Of a DNA stretch of 64,000 nt, positions 25,026 through 37,599 are shown in pieces; position 1 is the first letter of the stretch; each line of letters opens with the position of its first letter. The notes beneath the pieces are model-generated. The model did not search any database and had not been told where the DNA came from. It was given only the letters and a program-made list of their open reading frames with translations. The position numbers were made by a program, and so were the translations under genes. The stretch comes from Conchocele bisecta (Eukaryota > Mollusca > Bivalvia > Lucinida > Thyasiridae), in NCBI GenBank assembly GCA_029237695.1, contig CM055280.1:31477102-31541101 (forward strand), given 5' to 3'.

Positions 25026-25934
25026 TTCTATACATGATTATCGTTTGATTCAAAGATAATTGCTTTGTACATGTGATAGAATATATGTATAACATACATG
25101 TGAATACTGCCTCGTTACTGTTCAAAATGTGAAGTAGAACGTGTGATATAATGTAGCTAATGACATGTAGAAAAGCCAGGAGAACGGACTCCTATCCATT
25201 ATATTACACCAAACTGTAAGATATGTCTGTTTTCTGGACAGATTTGTGTCTGTGTTTTTAACAACATGAACCACCATTATAGACAGCCTCATACACAGAA
25301 AATCGCACAGTGTATCACATTTACCTGGCCAACCACACAACACATACCATATATACCCACAACTGTACTATGTTATTAGCTATCAAATCCAGTGACATGT
25401 AAGCGGTTACATTGAGTGCATTGTCCATGGTGTCTACTCACCTACTATGCGAGTAAATATGGAGAAATGCTCAGATATGTCGTCTTTTGTATAGTTTGCT
25501 GGCATAAAATGTATAGCATGCCGTTCTCATATCTGTCTATTATGTATTGCACCAAATTTTATTTAGTTTACTGTCACATTTTTTGTTATATGTGTCAACG
25601 CACGAAGTGATGAAACTGTACGATGGCTTGTACATTCAAATATGGCGGAGATGGCAGCTCAATGTACCATATAGTACACTATTTGCATATGTTATATTCA
25701 TATATCGCATCACTCTTATGAAGCAATTATCTTTGAAGCTGAGTGTATCTATGTATGACCTATTGCCTTAAGTTTGTTTTGTGAAACCAAATAAGCAATG
25801 ACTTAAGTCGGTCATAACTTTTGTTACAAGTTATAACCCAAGTTCGAACTTATGAACAAACTAAGATGTGTTAGTGAAACGGGCTCCCAGTCAGCGGTCC
25901 GTTTCACTAGCTAAACATCGTACAACATCGGTGT
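25026..25934. other. No gene; MITE end at 25,770-25,892
   Basis: Positions 25,770-25,892 carry, inverted, the same end as 18,312-18,375 and 19,490-19,570 (GTTTGTTTTGTGAAACCAAA, then GTGAAACGGGCTCC). The rest shows short ORFs without recognisable features. Confidence 0.5.
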
Positions 25935-26096
25935 GAAGTGAGCAGTGAGCAGTAAGTAGCAGTGATATGCATCTCACTGCTGGCAATAAGCGGCAGTGAG
26001 CAGTGAGGTGTGTTTCACTGCTAGCAGTAAGCAGCAGTGGGCAGTGAGATGTGTATCACTGCTAGCAGGAAGCGGCAGTTAGCAGTTATATGCGTC
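25935..26096. repeat. ~59-bp tandem repeat
   Basis: Nearly three copies of a unit with GGCAGTGAGCAGTGAG and TCACTGCTAGCAG wording, just upstream of the 45-bp satellite. CAGTGA and TCACTG make each unit partly self-complementary. Confidence 0.8.
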
Positions 26097-29000
26097 AGGC
26101 AATAATGTAAACTAAGTACGTGCGTAAACGCTTTAGACCGGACAATGCATATTTGCGTAACCTCTCTAAAACCGGACACCAATGCAAGCTATGTATGTGT
26201 GCGGAATCTCTCTAGACCGGTATGTATATGTGCGTAACCTCTTTAAACCGGACACCCCACTGTAAACTAGATGTGTGTGCGGAACGCCTCTAAACCGGAC
26301 AGCACTGTGCCTCTCTAGACCGAACACCAATGCAAGCTAGGTATATGTGCGCAACCTCTCCAAACCTGACACCACTGCACGCTAGGTATGTGTGCGGAAC
26401 CTCTCTAGAAGGGACACTACTGCAAGCTAGGTATGTGTGTGGAACCTATCTAGACCGGACACCACTGTAAATAACGTGTATGTGCGGAACATCTCTGAAC
26501 GGGATATCACTGTAAACTAGGTATGTTTGCGGAACATCTGTGGACGGGACACCACTGTAAGCTAAGTACATGTGTGAAACCACTCTAAACCGGACACAAC
26601 TGTAAACTAGGCATTTGTGCGGAACCTCTATAGACCGGACATAACTGTAAGCTACATGTAGGTATATGTGCGAAACCTCCATAAATGGGACAGCACTGTA
26701 AACTAGGTATGTTTTCTGAACCTCTGTAGACAGGACACCAATGCAAGCTTTAAAACGGACACCACTATAAACTATGTATGTGTGCGGAACCTCTCTTAGA
26801 CCCGGAAACCACTGTAAACTACGTGTATGTGCGTAACCTCTCTAAACCGGACACCAAAGTCAACTAGGTATGTGCGCGGGACCTTTATAGACCGGACACC
26901 ACTGTAAGCTACATGCAGGTATGTGTGCGGAACCTCTCTAGACCGGACTCAACTGCAAGCTATGCATATGTGCTGAACCTGTCTAAACCAGATATCCTTA
27001 TAAAGTAGGTATGTGTGCTGAACCTCTTTATACCGGACACCACTGCAAACTAAGTATGTGTGCGGAACCTCTGTATACCGGACACCACTGTAAACTAGGT
27101 ATGTGTGCGGAACCTCTCTAAATGGGACACCACTGCAAACTAAGTATGTGTGCGGAACCTATGTATACCGGACACCACTGTAAACTAAGTATGAGTGCGG
27201 AACCTATGTATACCGGACACCACTGTAAACTAGGTATGTGTGCGGAACCTATCTAAATCGGACACCACTGTACACTAGGTATGTATGCGGAACCTCTGTA
27301 TACCGGACACCACTGTAAACTAGGTATGTGTGCGGAACCTCTCTAAATCGGACACCACTGTAAACTAAGTATGTGTGCTGAACCTCTGTATACCGGACAC
27401 CACTGTAAACTAAGTATGTATGCGGAAACTCTGTATACCGGACACCACTATAAACTAGGTATGTGTGAGGAACCTCTCTAAATCGGACACCACTGTAAAC
27501 TAAGTATGTGTGCGGAACCTCGTATACCGGACACCATTGTAAACTAGGTATGTGTGCGGAACCTGTCTAAATCGGAAACCACTGTAAACTAGGTATGTGT
27601 GCGGAACCTCTCTAAATCGGACACCACTGTAAACTAAGTAGGTGTGCGGAACCTCGTATACCGGACACCACTGTAAACTAGGTATGTGTGCGGAACCTCT
27701 ATAAATCGGACACCACTGTAAACTAGGTATGTGTGCGGAACCTGTCTAAATCGGACACCGCTGTAAACTAGGTATGTGTGCGGAACCTCTCTAAATCGAA
27801 CACCACTGTAAACTAAGTATGTGTGCTGAACCTCTGTATACCGGACACCACTGTAAACTAGGTATGTGTGCGGAACCTCTCTAAATCGGACACCACTGTA
27901 AACTAAGTATGTGTGCGGAAACCCCTCTCTCAATCGAACACCACTGTAAACTAAGTAATGTATGCGGAACCTCTGTATAACCAAAAGGGACACCACTGTA
28001 AACTAGGTATGTGTTCGAAACCTCTCTAAATCGGACACCACTGTAAACTAAGTATGTGTGCGGAACCTCTGTATACCGGACACCACTGTAAACTAGGTAT
28101 GGGTGCGGAATCTATCTAAATCGGACACCACTGTAAACTAAGTATGTATGCGGAACCTCTCTAAATCGGACACCACTGTAAACTAAGTATGTGTGCGGAA
28201 CCTCTGTATACCGAACACCACTATAAACTAGGTATGTGTGCGGAACCTATCTAAATCGGACACCACTGTAAACTAAGTATGTATGCGGAACCTCTCTAAA
28301 TCGGACACCACTGTAAACTAAGTATGTGTGCGGAACCTCTGTATACCGAAAAACACAACCTATAAACTAGGTATGTGTGGCGGAACCTATCAACTAAAAT
28401 CGACAACCACTGTAAACTAAGTAGTTATGCGGAACCTCTCTAAATCGGACACCACTGCAAACTAAGTATGTGTGCGGAACCTCTGTATACCGAACACCAC
28501 TATAAACTAGGTATGTGTGCTGGAACCTATCTAAATCGGACACCACTGTAAACTAAGTATGTATGCGGAACCTCTCTAAATCGGACACCACTGCAAACTA
28601 AGTATGTGTGCGGAACCTCTGTATACCGAACACCACTATGTGTGCGGAACCTATCTAAAACGGACACCACTGTAAACTAAGTATGTATGCGGAACCTCTG
28701 TATACCGGACACTACTGTAAACTAGGTATGTGTGCGGAACCTCTCTAAATCGGACACCACTGTAAACTAAGTATGTGTGCGGAACCTATTCTAAATCGGA
28801 CACCACTGTAAACTAAGTATGTGTGCGGAACCTATGTATACCGGACACCACTGTAGACTAGGTATGTGTGCGGAACCTATTCTAAATCGGACACCATAGT
28901 AAACTAGGTATGTATGCGGAACCTATTCTAAATCGGACACCATAGTAAACTAGGTATGTATGCGGAACCTATCTAAATCGGACACCACTGTAAACTAGGT

Positions 29001-29900
29001 ATGTGTGCGGAACCTATTCTAAATCGGACACCATAGTAAACTAGGTATGTATGCGGAACCTCTGTATACCGGACACCACTGCAAACTAGGTATGTGTGCT
29101 GAACCTCTGTATACCGGACACCACTGTAAACTAGGTACGTGTGCGGAACCTCTCTAAATCGGACACCACTGTAAACTAAGTATGTGTACGGAACCTCTGT
29201 ATACCGGATACCACTGTAAACTAGGTATGTGTGCGGAACCTCTGTATACCGGACACCACTGTAAACTAGGTATGTGTGCTGAACCTCTGTATACCGGACA
29301 CCACTGTAAACTAGGTATGTGTGCGGAACCTCTCTAAATCGGACACCACTGTAAACTAGGTATGTGTGCGGAACCTCTGTATACCGGACACCACTGTAAA
29401 CTCTGTATGTGTGCTGAACCTCTCTAAATCGGACACCACTGTAAACTAGGTATGTGTGCGGAACCTCTCTAAATCGGACACCACTGTAAACTAGGTATGT
29501 GTGCGGAACCTCTCTAAATCAGACACCACTGTAAACTAAGTATGTGTGCGGAACCTATTCTAAATCGGACACCACTGCAAACTAAGTATGTGTGCGGAAC
29601 CTCTGTATACCAGACACCACTGTAAACTAAGTATGTGTGCGGAACCTCTCTAAATCGGACACCACTGTAAACTAGGTATGTGTGCGAAACCTCTGTATAC
29701 CGGACACCACTGTAAACTAGGTATGTGTGCGGAACCTCTCTAAATCGGACACCACTGTAAACTAGGTATGTGTGCGGAACCTCTCTAAATCGGACACCAC
29801 TGTAAACTAGGTATGTGACGGAACTCTCTAAATCGAACACCACTGTAAACTAGTATGTGTGCGGAACCTCTCTAAATCGGACACCACTGTAAACTAAGTA

Positions 29901-31477
29901 TACTCAACAAAACTAGAAACGTCCCTGTTTTATAGCCGGTGTAGCTCTGTCTATGTATGTACCACATGTTCAAAGTACATGTATTTTAAACCGTGGCGAT
30001 GTTCAGAATACGATCGTGTAGAGTTTAGCCGATACACACGGTTTACATAGCGGCCAGTGACCGGAACGTTGATTTCCACTTTTTGCACGTGCACGCTATA
30101 CTTGTCATCGATAAGGTGATTCAGTTCATGTCGTACCATTCATGCGGCAGGGGCTATTCGGAAAATTAAAAAACTTTTTTAATTTTTCACCGTTTTCGAT
30201 ATGCCACGGCTTTCCGAAAACGAGCGAAATCAGGCAATTGGGATGCTTGCGGTGGGATGGCCGCCAGGGCGGTCGCGCCTCGGTTTGGTTGTTGTCGGAA
30301 GACGATTGATCGTCTTGCAGCCGGTACCAGCAGACTGGGGCTGTTCACGACCGGCAGCGACCTGGTAGGCCTCGTGTAACGACGGCTAGAGCCGATCGTT
30401 ACATTACGTTGACGCACTTACGTCAACGTCGATTGGCAGCCACAGTCACTGCTAGGCGATACGGTGTCTCAGGGCAGACCATTCGCAACCGGTTACGTCG
30501 TAACGCCCAACCAATCCGGGCACGCCGCCGTAACACTGGTCAGATAATGACCCAACGTCACCGTGCTGCCAGACTGTTTATGGGCGCGACGTCATCTGAA
30601 CTGGAGAAGGCTGACTGGAACCGAGTTTTGTTCACCGATGAATCTCGGTTCACAGTTAGTCATGCTGACGGAAGATTACGGGTATACAGGCTTAAAAATG
30701 AAAGATTCATCGATTGTTGCATTGTTGAGAAGAACAGGTTTGGGGGAGGGAGCGTAATGGTCTGGGGTGGGATCATGGGAAACCGGAAGACAGATTTGGT
30801 TGTTGTACAGCGCAACATCAATGCACAACGTTATGTTGCAGATGTGCTAAATGCACATGCCTTACCATTTATCCGTCAGCATGGTCCTGGTGTGACATTG
30901 ATGCACGACAATGCCCGCCCTCACGTAGCCAGGGTCACCACTCAATACTTACAGCAAAACAACGTCGACGTCATGCCATGGCCCGCGGTCTCCCCAAATC
31001 TCAATCCCATTGAGCACATATGGGATGAGCTGGGCCGCAAAGCACGAGCTAACCATCAGATTGACAATGTTCGCGATCTTACACGGGCGTTACAACGGGA
31101 ATCGAGGAATTTGCCCAACGCACTGGTATTGCGTTACGTCACGTCGATGCGGCGTAGGATCATTGCATGCATTAATGCAAATGGTGGCCACACTCGGTAC
31201 TAACGAGATTTACTGAATTTGCCACATTACTTATTGAAATTCCATCTCTAAACATTAAGTAACACATTTCTGAGTTTTTGTGATTTTTGATTTTGACCCC
31301 TACCGCCCTTGGCCGGTTATCTCTCGAATATTTAACAAGATATCCAAATGCAATTTATTGGCTTTGATACAGAAATGAATGAACTTGTTTTTCCATTTTG
31401 ATTTTTAAAAGTAACCCTTTTGGTTTTTGATGAATCTTTCCTTAAACATGGAGGGACGTTTCTAGTTTTGCTCAGTA
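29901..31477 (+). mobile_element. Tc1-like transposon inserted in the 45-bp satellite
   Basis: Inverted ends of about 27 bp are visible. The left end reads TACTCAACAAAACTAGAAAC and the right end, inverted, TACTGAGCAAAACTAGAAAC; both continue with GTCCCT. TA dinucleotides at 29,899-29,900 and 31,478-31,479 flank the element. The satellite monomer resumes exactly across the gap (AAG-TA-TGTGTGC), which confirms the target site. The ends are nearly identical, so the insertion is fairly young. Confidence 0.93.
30201..31203 (+). pseudogene. Tc1-type DD34E transposase, N-terminal frameshift
   Basis: The likely start is the ATG at 30,201 (MPRLSENERNQAIGML). The first helix-turn-helix region breaks frame near 30,258, within a G/C-rich stretch. 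From about 30,409 a 264-codon frame is open. It carries a second helix-turn-helix (VSGQTIRNRL), then FTDESRF with the first Asp, the GGGSVMVWGG signature, MHDNARPH with the second Asp, and SPNLNPIEHIWDELGR with the catalytic Glu. Family length is about 340 residues, so the C-terminal 80 percent is intact. The single break could be real or a sequencing indel. Confidence 0.92.
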
Positions 31478-32318
31478 TATGTGTGCTGAACCTCTGTATA
31501 CCGGACACCACTGCAAACTAGGTATATGTGCGGAACCTCTCTAAATCGGACACCACTGTAAACTTGGTATATGTGCGGAACCTCTCTCAATCGGATACCA
31601 CTGTAAACTATGTACATATGTGCGAAGCTATGTATGTGCGCGGAACCTATCTAAATTTGACAGCAATGTGAAAGAGGTATATGTGGTTAACCTCTCTAAA
31701 CCGGACACCACTTTAAACTAGGTATGTGTGCGGAACCTGTCTAAATCGGACACCACTGTAGACTATGCATATGTGCTGAACCTCTCTAAATCGGACACCA
31801 CTGTAAACTATGCATATGCATATGTGCGGAACCTCTCTAAATCGGACACCATTGTAAACTAAGAATATGTGCGGAACCCCTCTAAACCGGACAACCGGAC
31901 ACAGTATGACGAATCTTACTTATATTTCGAATAAGTAGGTCAATGCCAGGGTGAATGACCCAGGGTGGTTAGGTATCAATGAAAGCTGTTCGAGGCTTCA
32001 GTCTCCCGTCTAACTCGTGTGAATACCCCCACCCACGCCATAATAGCAGCAAATAGTGACGTTCGTTGCATCTGGTGTGGCCGTTAATCACAGGTGAGAG
32101 CACTAGCCGGAAGCGAGATGTGCTGGAACGCATACAGGGGCACTCGGTCTACATCGTACACCAGGTGGCCGCGCTGTTCCAGGCTTCTGTTTCCAGCCTA
32201 ACTCGTTTCAATACCAGCAAGCTGAACTAACAGTAACAGTGAGCTTCGCTTTGTCCGGGCTGGCCGCTAAGCACAGTTGAGAGCACTAGCCGGCATGGAG
32301 ACATGCTGGAACGATTAC

Positions 32319-32341
32319 GGGGGGGGGGGGGGGGGGGGGGG
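32319..32341. repeat. Poly-G tract of about 23 bases
   Basis: An uninterrupted G run inside a satellite unit, followed by GCGGGGCGGGG. Sister units have 4-6 C/G bases at the same place, and another unit has a C run of about 11 at 36,865. The run is an expansion hot spot, G-quadruplex-prone, and its assembled length is unreliable. Confidence 0.85.
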
Positions 32342-32639
32342 CGGGGCGGGGACTAGGCCCACATCATGTAACTAGGTGGCCACGCTGTTCCAGGCTTCAG
32401 TCTCCAGTCTAACTCGTTTGAATACCCCCACCCACGCCATAATAGCAGCAAATAGTGACGTTCGTTGCATCTGGGGTGGCCGTTAATCACAGGTTAGAGC
32501 ACTAGCCGGAAGCGAGATGTGTTGGAACGCATACAGGGGCACTCGGCCTACATCGTACACCAGGTGGCCGCGATGTTCCAGGCTTCTGTTTCCAGCCTAA
32601 CTCGTTTCAATACCAGCAAGCTGAAATAACAGGCGAGGC

Positions 32640-33200
32640 CATTTTGTTTTGTATTACAAGTTTTTATACTTCTTAATTTCAAAAGTTATCCATATGAACA
32701 ATCTAGCCGTGTGGGTAGCGAGAATGTCTGTGACCGTGCGTTCGTGGGTTCGAATCCAGCGAACATATTTTTTTCTTTTGCTTAGTTGTTTTTTTAATCA
32801 CATTTCTTGTGTCACTTACACTTAATACTGAGTAAACTGAGTAAGTTTCTCCTTTCATCAGCATTCAATGCTGAAAATGGTGAAATCGTCTAAAATTGTG
32901 TACACTGTACACTGCACTGCAAGTACCGGTCGAGAACCATTGCATGTACATTCGCTGGAGATAATAAAAAAAAAGTATTTTTATACTGCATTTTTATATT
33001 TGAAGATCATACATGTATTTCGTAAAATAAAAATCGGGAAAAACAACTAAACAAAAGAAAAAAATATGTTCGCTGGATTCGAACACACGAACGCACGGTC
33101 ACATCCTTTCTGGCTACCCACACCGCTAGATTGTTCATATGGATAACTTTTGAAATTAAGAAGTACAAAAACATGTAATACAAAACAAAATGGCCTCGCC
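32640..33200. repeat. Palindrome with two inverted tRNA-like heads at the satellite switch point
   Basis: Arms of about 145 bp (32,640-32,782 and 33,053-33,200) are near-perfect inverted copies around a ~270-bp spacer. Each arm contains a tRNA-like stretch: GTGGGTAGCGAGAATGTCTG followed by a B-box-like GGGTTCGAATCC. The arms flank the point where the 371-bp satellite reverses orientation. A two-copy inverted SINE or a transposon end pair is plausible. Confidence 0.8.
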
Positions 33201-36200
33201 TGTTATTTCAGTTTGCTGGTATTGAAACGAGTTAGGCTGGAAACAGAAGCCTGGAACAGCGCGGCCACCTGGTGTACGATGTAGGCCGAGTGCCCTTGTA
33301 TGCGTTCCAGCACATCTCGCTTCCGGCTAGTGTTCTCACCTGTGATTAACGGCCACCCCAGATACAACGAACGTCACTATTTGCTGCTATTATGGCGTGG
33401 GTGGGGGTATTCAAACGAGTTAGACTGGAGACTGAAGCCTGGAACAGCACGGCAACCTAGTACATGATGTGGGCCTAGTCCCTCCGTAATCGTTCCAGCA
33501 TGTCTCCATGCCGGCTAGTGCTCTCAACTGTGCTTAGCGGCCAGCCCGGACACAGCGAACCTCACTGTTACTGTTATTTCAGCTTGCTGGTATTGCAACG
33601 AGTTAGGCTGGAAACAGAAGCCTGGAACAGCGCGGCTACCTGGAGTACGATGTAGGCCGAGTGCCCCTATATGCGTTCCAGCACATCTCGCTTCCGGCTA
33701 GTGCTCTCACCTGTGATTAACGGCCACCCCAGATGCAACGAACGTCACTCTTTGCTGCTATTATGGCGTGGGTGGGGGTATTCAAACGAGTTAGACTGGA
33801 GACTGAAGCCTGGAACAGCGCGGCCACCTAGTACATGATGTAGGCCTAGTCCCCCGTAATCGTTCCAGCATGTCTCCATGCCGGCTTGTGCTCTCAACTG
33901 TGCTTAGCGGCCAGCCCGGACACAGCGAACCTCACTGTTACTGTTATTTAAGCTTGCTGGTATTGAAACGAGTTAGGCTGGAAACAGAAGCATGGAACAG
34001 CGCGGCCACCTGGTGTACGATGTAGGCCGAGTGCCCCTGTATGCGTTCCAGCACATCTCGCTTCCGGCTAGTGCTCTCACCTGTGATTAACGGCCACCCC
34101 AGATGCAACGAACGTCACTATGTCGTTATTAGGCGTGTGGGGTACAAACGATTAGACTGGAGACTGAAGCCTGGGAACAGCGCGGCCTAGTCAAACGGTT
34201 AGGGATGGAGATAAGCCTGGAAACGCGGCGGCCACCTATACATGATGTGGGCCTAGTCCCCCCGTAATCGTTTCAGCATGTCTCCATGCCGGCTAGTGCT
34301 CTCAACTGTGCTTAGCGGCCAGCGCGGACACAGCGAACCTCACTGTTACTGTTATTTCAGCTTGCTGGTATTGAAACGAGTTATGCTGCAAACAGAAGCT
34401 TGGAACAGCGCGGCCACCTGGTGTACGATGTAGGCCGAGTGCCCCTCTATGCGTTCCAGCACATCTCGCTTCCGGCTAGTGCTCTCACCTGTGATTAACG
34501 GCCACCCCAGATGCAACGAACGTCACTATTTGCTGCCATTATGGCGTGGGTGGGGGTATTCAAACGAGTTAGAATGGAGACTGAAGCCTGGAACAGCGTG
34601 GTCACCTATTACATGATGTGGGCCTAGTCCCTCTGTAATCGTTCCATCATGTCTCCATGCCGACTAGTGCTCTCAACTGTGCTTAGCGGCCAGCCCGGAC
34701 ACAGCGAACCTCACTGTTACTGTTAGTTCAGCTTGCAGGTATTGAAACGAGTTAGGCTGGAAATAGAACCTGGAACAGCGCGGCCACTTGGTGTACAATG
34801 TAGACCGAGTACCCCTGTATGCGTTCCAGCACATCTCGCTTCCGGCTAGTGCTCTCACCTGTGATTAACGGCCACCCCAGATACAACGAACGTCACTATT
34901 TGCTGCTATTATGGCGTGGGTGGGGGTATTCAAACGAGTCAGACTGGAGACTGAAGCCTGGAACAGCGCGGCAACCTAGTTGTGGGCCTACATGATGTGG
35001 GCCTAGTCCCCCCGTAATCGTTCCAGCATGTCTCAATGTCGGCTAGTCCTCTCAACTGTACTTAGCGGCCAGCCCGGACACAGCGAACATCACTGTTACT
35101 GTTATTTCAGCTTGCAGGTATTGCAACGAGTTAGGCTGGAAACAGAAGCCTGGAACAACGCGGCTACCTGGTGTACGATGTAGGCCGAATGCCCCTGTAT
35201 GCGTTCCAGCACATCCCGCTTCCGGCTAGTGCTCTCACCTGTGATTCACGGCCACCCCAGATACAACGAACGTCACTATTTGCTGCTATTATGGCGTGGG
35301 TGGGGGTATTCAAACGAGTTAGACTGGAGACTGAAGCCTGGAACAGCGCGGCAACCTAGTACATGATGTGGGCCTAGTCCCCCGTAATCGTTCCAGCATG
35401 TCTCCATGCCGGCTAGTGCTCTCAACTGTGCTTAGCGGCCATCCCGGACACAGCGAACCTCACTGTTACTGTTATTTCAGCTTGCTGGTATTGCAACGAG
35501 TTAGGCTGGAAACAGAAGCCTGGAACAGCGCGGCTACCTGGTGTACGATGTAGGCCGAGTGCCCCTGTATGCGTTCCCGCACATCTCGCTTCCGGCTAGT
35601 GCTCTCACCTGTGATTAACGGCCACCCCAGATGCAACGAACGTCACTATTTGCTGCTATTATGGCGTGGGTGGGGGTATTCAAACGAGTTAGACTGGAGA
35701 CTGAAGCCTGGAACAGCGCGGCCACCTAGTACATGATGTGGGCCTAGTCCCCCCGTAATCGTTCCAGCATGTCTCCATGCCGGCTAGTGCTCTCAACTGT
35801 GCTTAGCGGCCAGCCCGGACACAGCGAACCTCACTGTTACTGTTATTTCAGCTTGCTGGTATTGCAACGAGTTAGGCTGGAAACAGAAGCCTGGAACAGC
35901 GCGGCTACCTGGTGTACGATGTAGACCGAGTGCCCCTGTATGCGTTCCATCACATCTCGCTTCCGGCTAGTGCACTCACCTGTGATTAACGGCCACCCCA
36001 GATGCAACGAACGTCACTATTTGCTGCTATTATGGCGTGGGTGGGGGTATTCAAACGAGTTAGACTGGAGACTGAAGCCTGGAACAGCGCGGCCACCTAG
36101 TACATGATGTGGGCCTACTCCCCCCAGTATCGTTTCATCAGCATGTCTCCATGCCGGCTAGTGCTCTCAACTGTGCTTAGCGGCCAGCCCGGACACAGCG

Positions 36201-37599
36201 AACCTCACTGTTACTGTTATTTCAGCTTGCTGGTATTGAAACGAGTTATGCTGGAAACAGAAGCTTGGAACAGCGCGGCCACCTGGTGTACGATGTAGGC
36301 CGAGTGCCCCTCTATGCGTTCCAGCACATCTCGCTTCCGGCTAGTGCTCTCACCTGTGATTAACGGCCACCCCAGATGCAACGAACGTCACTATTTGCTG
36401 CTATTATGGCGTGGGTGTGGGTATTCAAACTAGTTCGAATGGAGACTGAAGCCTGGAACGGCGTGGCCACCTATTACATGATGTGGGCCTAGTCCCTCCG
36501 TAATCGTTCCAGCATGTCTCCATGCCGACTAGTGCTCTCAACTGTGCTTAGCGGCCAGCCCGGACACAGCGAACCTCACTGTTACTGTTAGTTCAGCTTG
36601 CAGGTATTGAAACGAGTTAGGCTGGAAATAGAAGCCTGGAACAGCGCGGCCACTTGGTGTAAAATGTAGACCGAGTACCCCTGTATGCGTTCCAGCACAT
36701 CTCGCTTCCGGCTAGTGCTCTCACCTGTGATTAACGGCCACCCCAGATACAAAGAACGTCACTATTTGCTGCTATTATGGCGTGGGTGGGGGTATTCAAA
36801 CGAGTTAGACTGAAGACTGAAGCCTGGAACAGCGCGGCAACCTAGTACATGATGTGGGCCTAGTTCCCCCCCCCCCCCCGTAATCGTTCCAGCATGTCTC
36901 CATGCCGGCTAGTCCTCTCAACCGTACTTAGCGGCCAGCCCGGACACAGCGAACCTCACTGTTACTGTTATTTCAGCTTGCTGGTATTGCAACGAGTTAG
37001 GCTGGAAACAGAAGCCTGGAACAGCGCGGCTACCTGGTGTACGATGTAGGCCGTGTGCCCCTGTATGCGTTCCAGCACATCTCGCTTCCGGCTAGTGCTC
37101 TCACCTGTGATTAACGGCCACCCCAGATACAACGAACGTCACTATTTGCTGCTATTATGGCGTGGGTGGGGGTATTCAAACGAGTTTGACTGGAGACTGA
37201 AGCCTGGAACAGCGCGGCCACCTAGTACATGATGTGGGCCTAGTCCTCCGTAATCGTCCCAGCAGGTCTCCATGACGGCTAGTGCTCTCAACTGTGCTTA
37301 GCGGCCAGCCCGGACACAGCGAACCTCACTGTTACTGTTATTTCAGCTTGCTGGTATTGAAACGAGTTAGGCTGGAAACAGAAGCCTGGAACAGCGCGGC
37401 CACCTGGTGTACGATGTATGCCGAGTGCCCCTGTATGCGTTCCAACACATCTCGCTTCCGGCTAGTGCTCTCACCTGTGATTAACGGCCACCACACCAGA
37501 TGCAACGAACGTCACTATTTGCTGCTATTATGGCCTGTGTGGGGGTATTCAAACGAGTTAGACTGGAGACTGAAGCATGGAACAGCTTTCATTTAAGGC

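Larger units (their letters stand above)
26120..31905. repeat. 45-bp satellite array
   Basis: About 4.2 kb of satellite is split by the Tc1 insertion. The monomer is 45 bp and runs GGAACCTCTCTAAATCGGAC then ACCACTGTAAACTAGGTATG then TGTGC. Two monomer types, one with CTAAATC and one with GTATACC, alternate over long stretches, giving a 90-bp higher-order unit. Monomers are uniform in the middle (about 27,000-29,890) and degenerate at both edges. Because 45 is divisible by 3, long minus-strand ORFs with a 15-residue period (YLVYSGVRFREVPHT) appear at 26,446-26,682, 27,634-27,996 and 29,514-29,843. These are by-products, not genes. Confidence 0.95.
31975..37590. repeat. 371-bp dimeric satellite array with orientation switch
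   Basis: The unit is about 371 bp and consists of two diverged half-units of about 185 bp. One half contains GTTAGACTGGAGACTGAAGC and 'CCATGCCGGCTAGTGCTCTC'; the other contains GTTAGGCTGGAAACAGAAGC and 'TTCCGGCTAGTGCTCTCACC'. GTTAGGCTGG or its variants recur at about 33,231, 33,602, 33,973, 34,381, 34,752, 35,130, 35,501, 35,872, 36,246, 36,618, 36,999 and 37,368. Left of 32,640 the units run in the opposite orientation. One unit near 34,130-34,240 is disturbed. ORFs in this block (for example 34,673-34,858 and 37,282-37,596) are satellite shadows. Confidence 0.95.

Noticed and set aside
27634..29843. Repeat proteins with YLVYSGVRFREVPHT periods
   Set aside because: The period equals the 45-bp satellite monomer. 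There is no start context, unique domain or conserved end.
26120..31905. CRISPR-like array
   Set aside because: Repeats are directly adjacent without unique spacers, and the DNA is eukaryotic; it is a satellite.
34673..37596. Several 60-100-codon ORFs in the 371-bp satellite
   Set aside because: They recur with the satellite unit and vary with its mutations; no independent coding signal.
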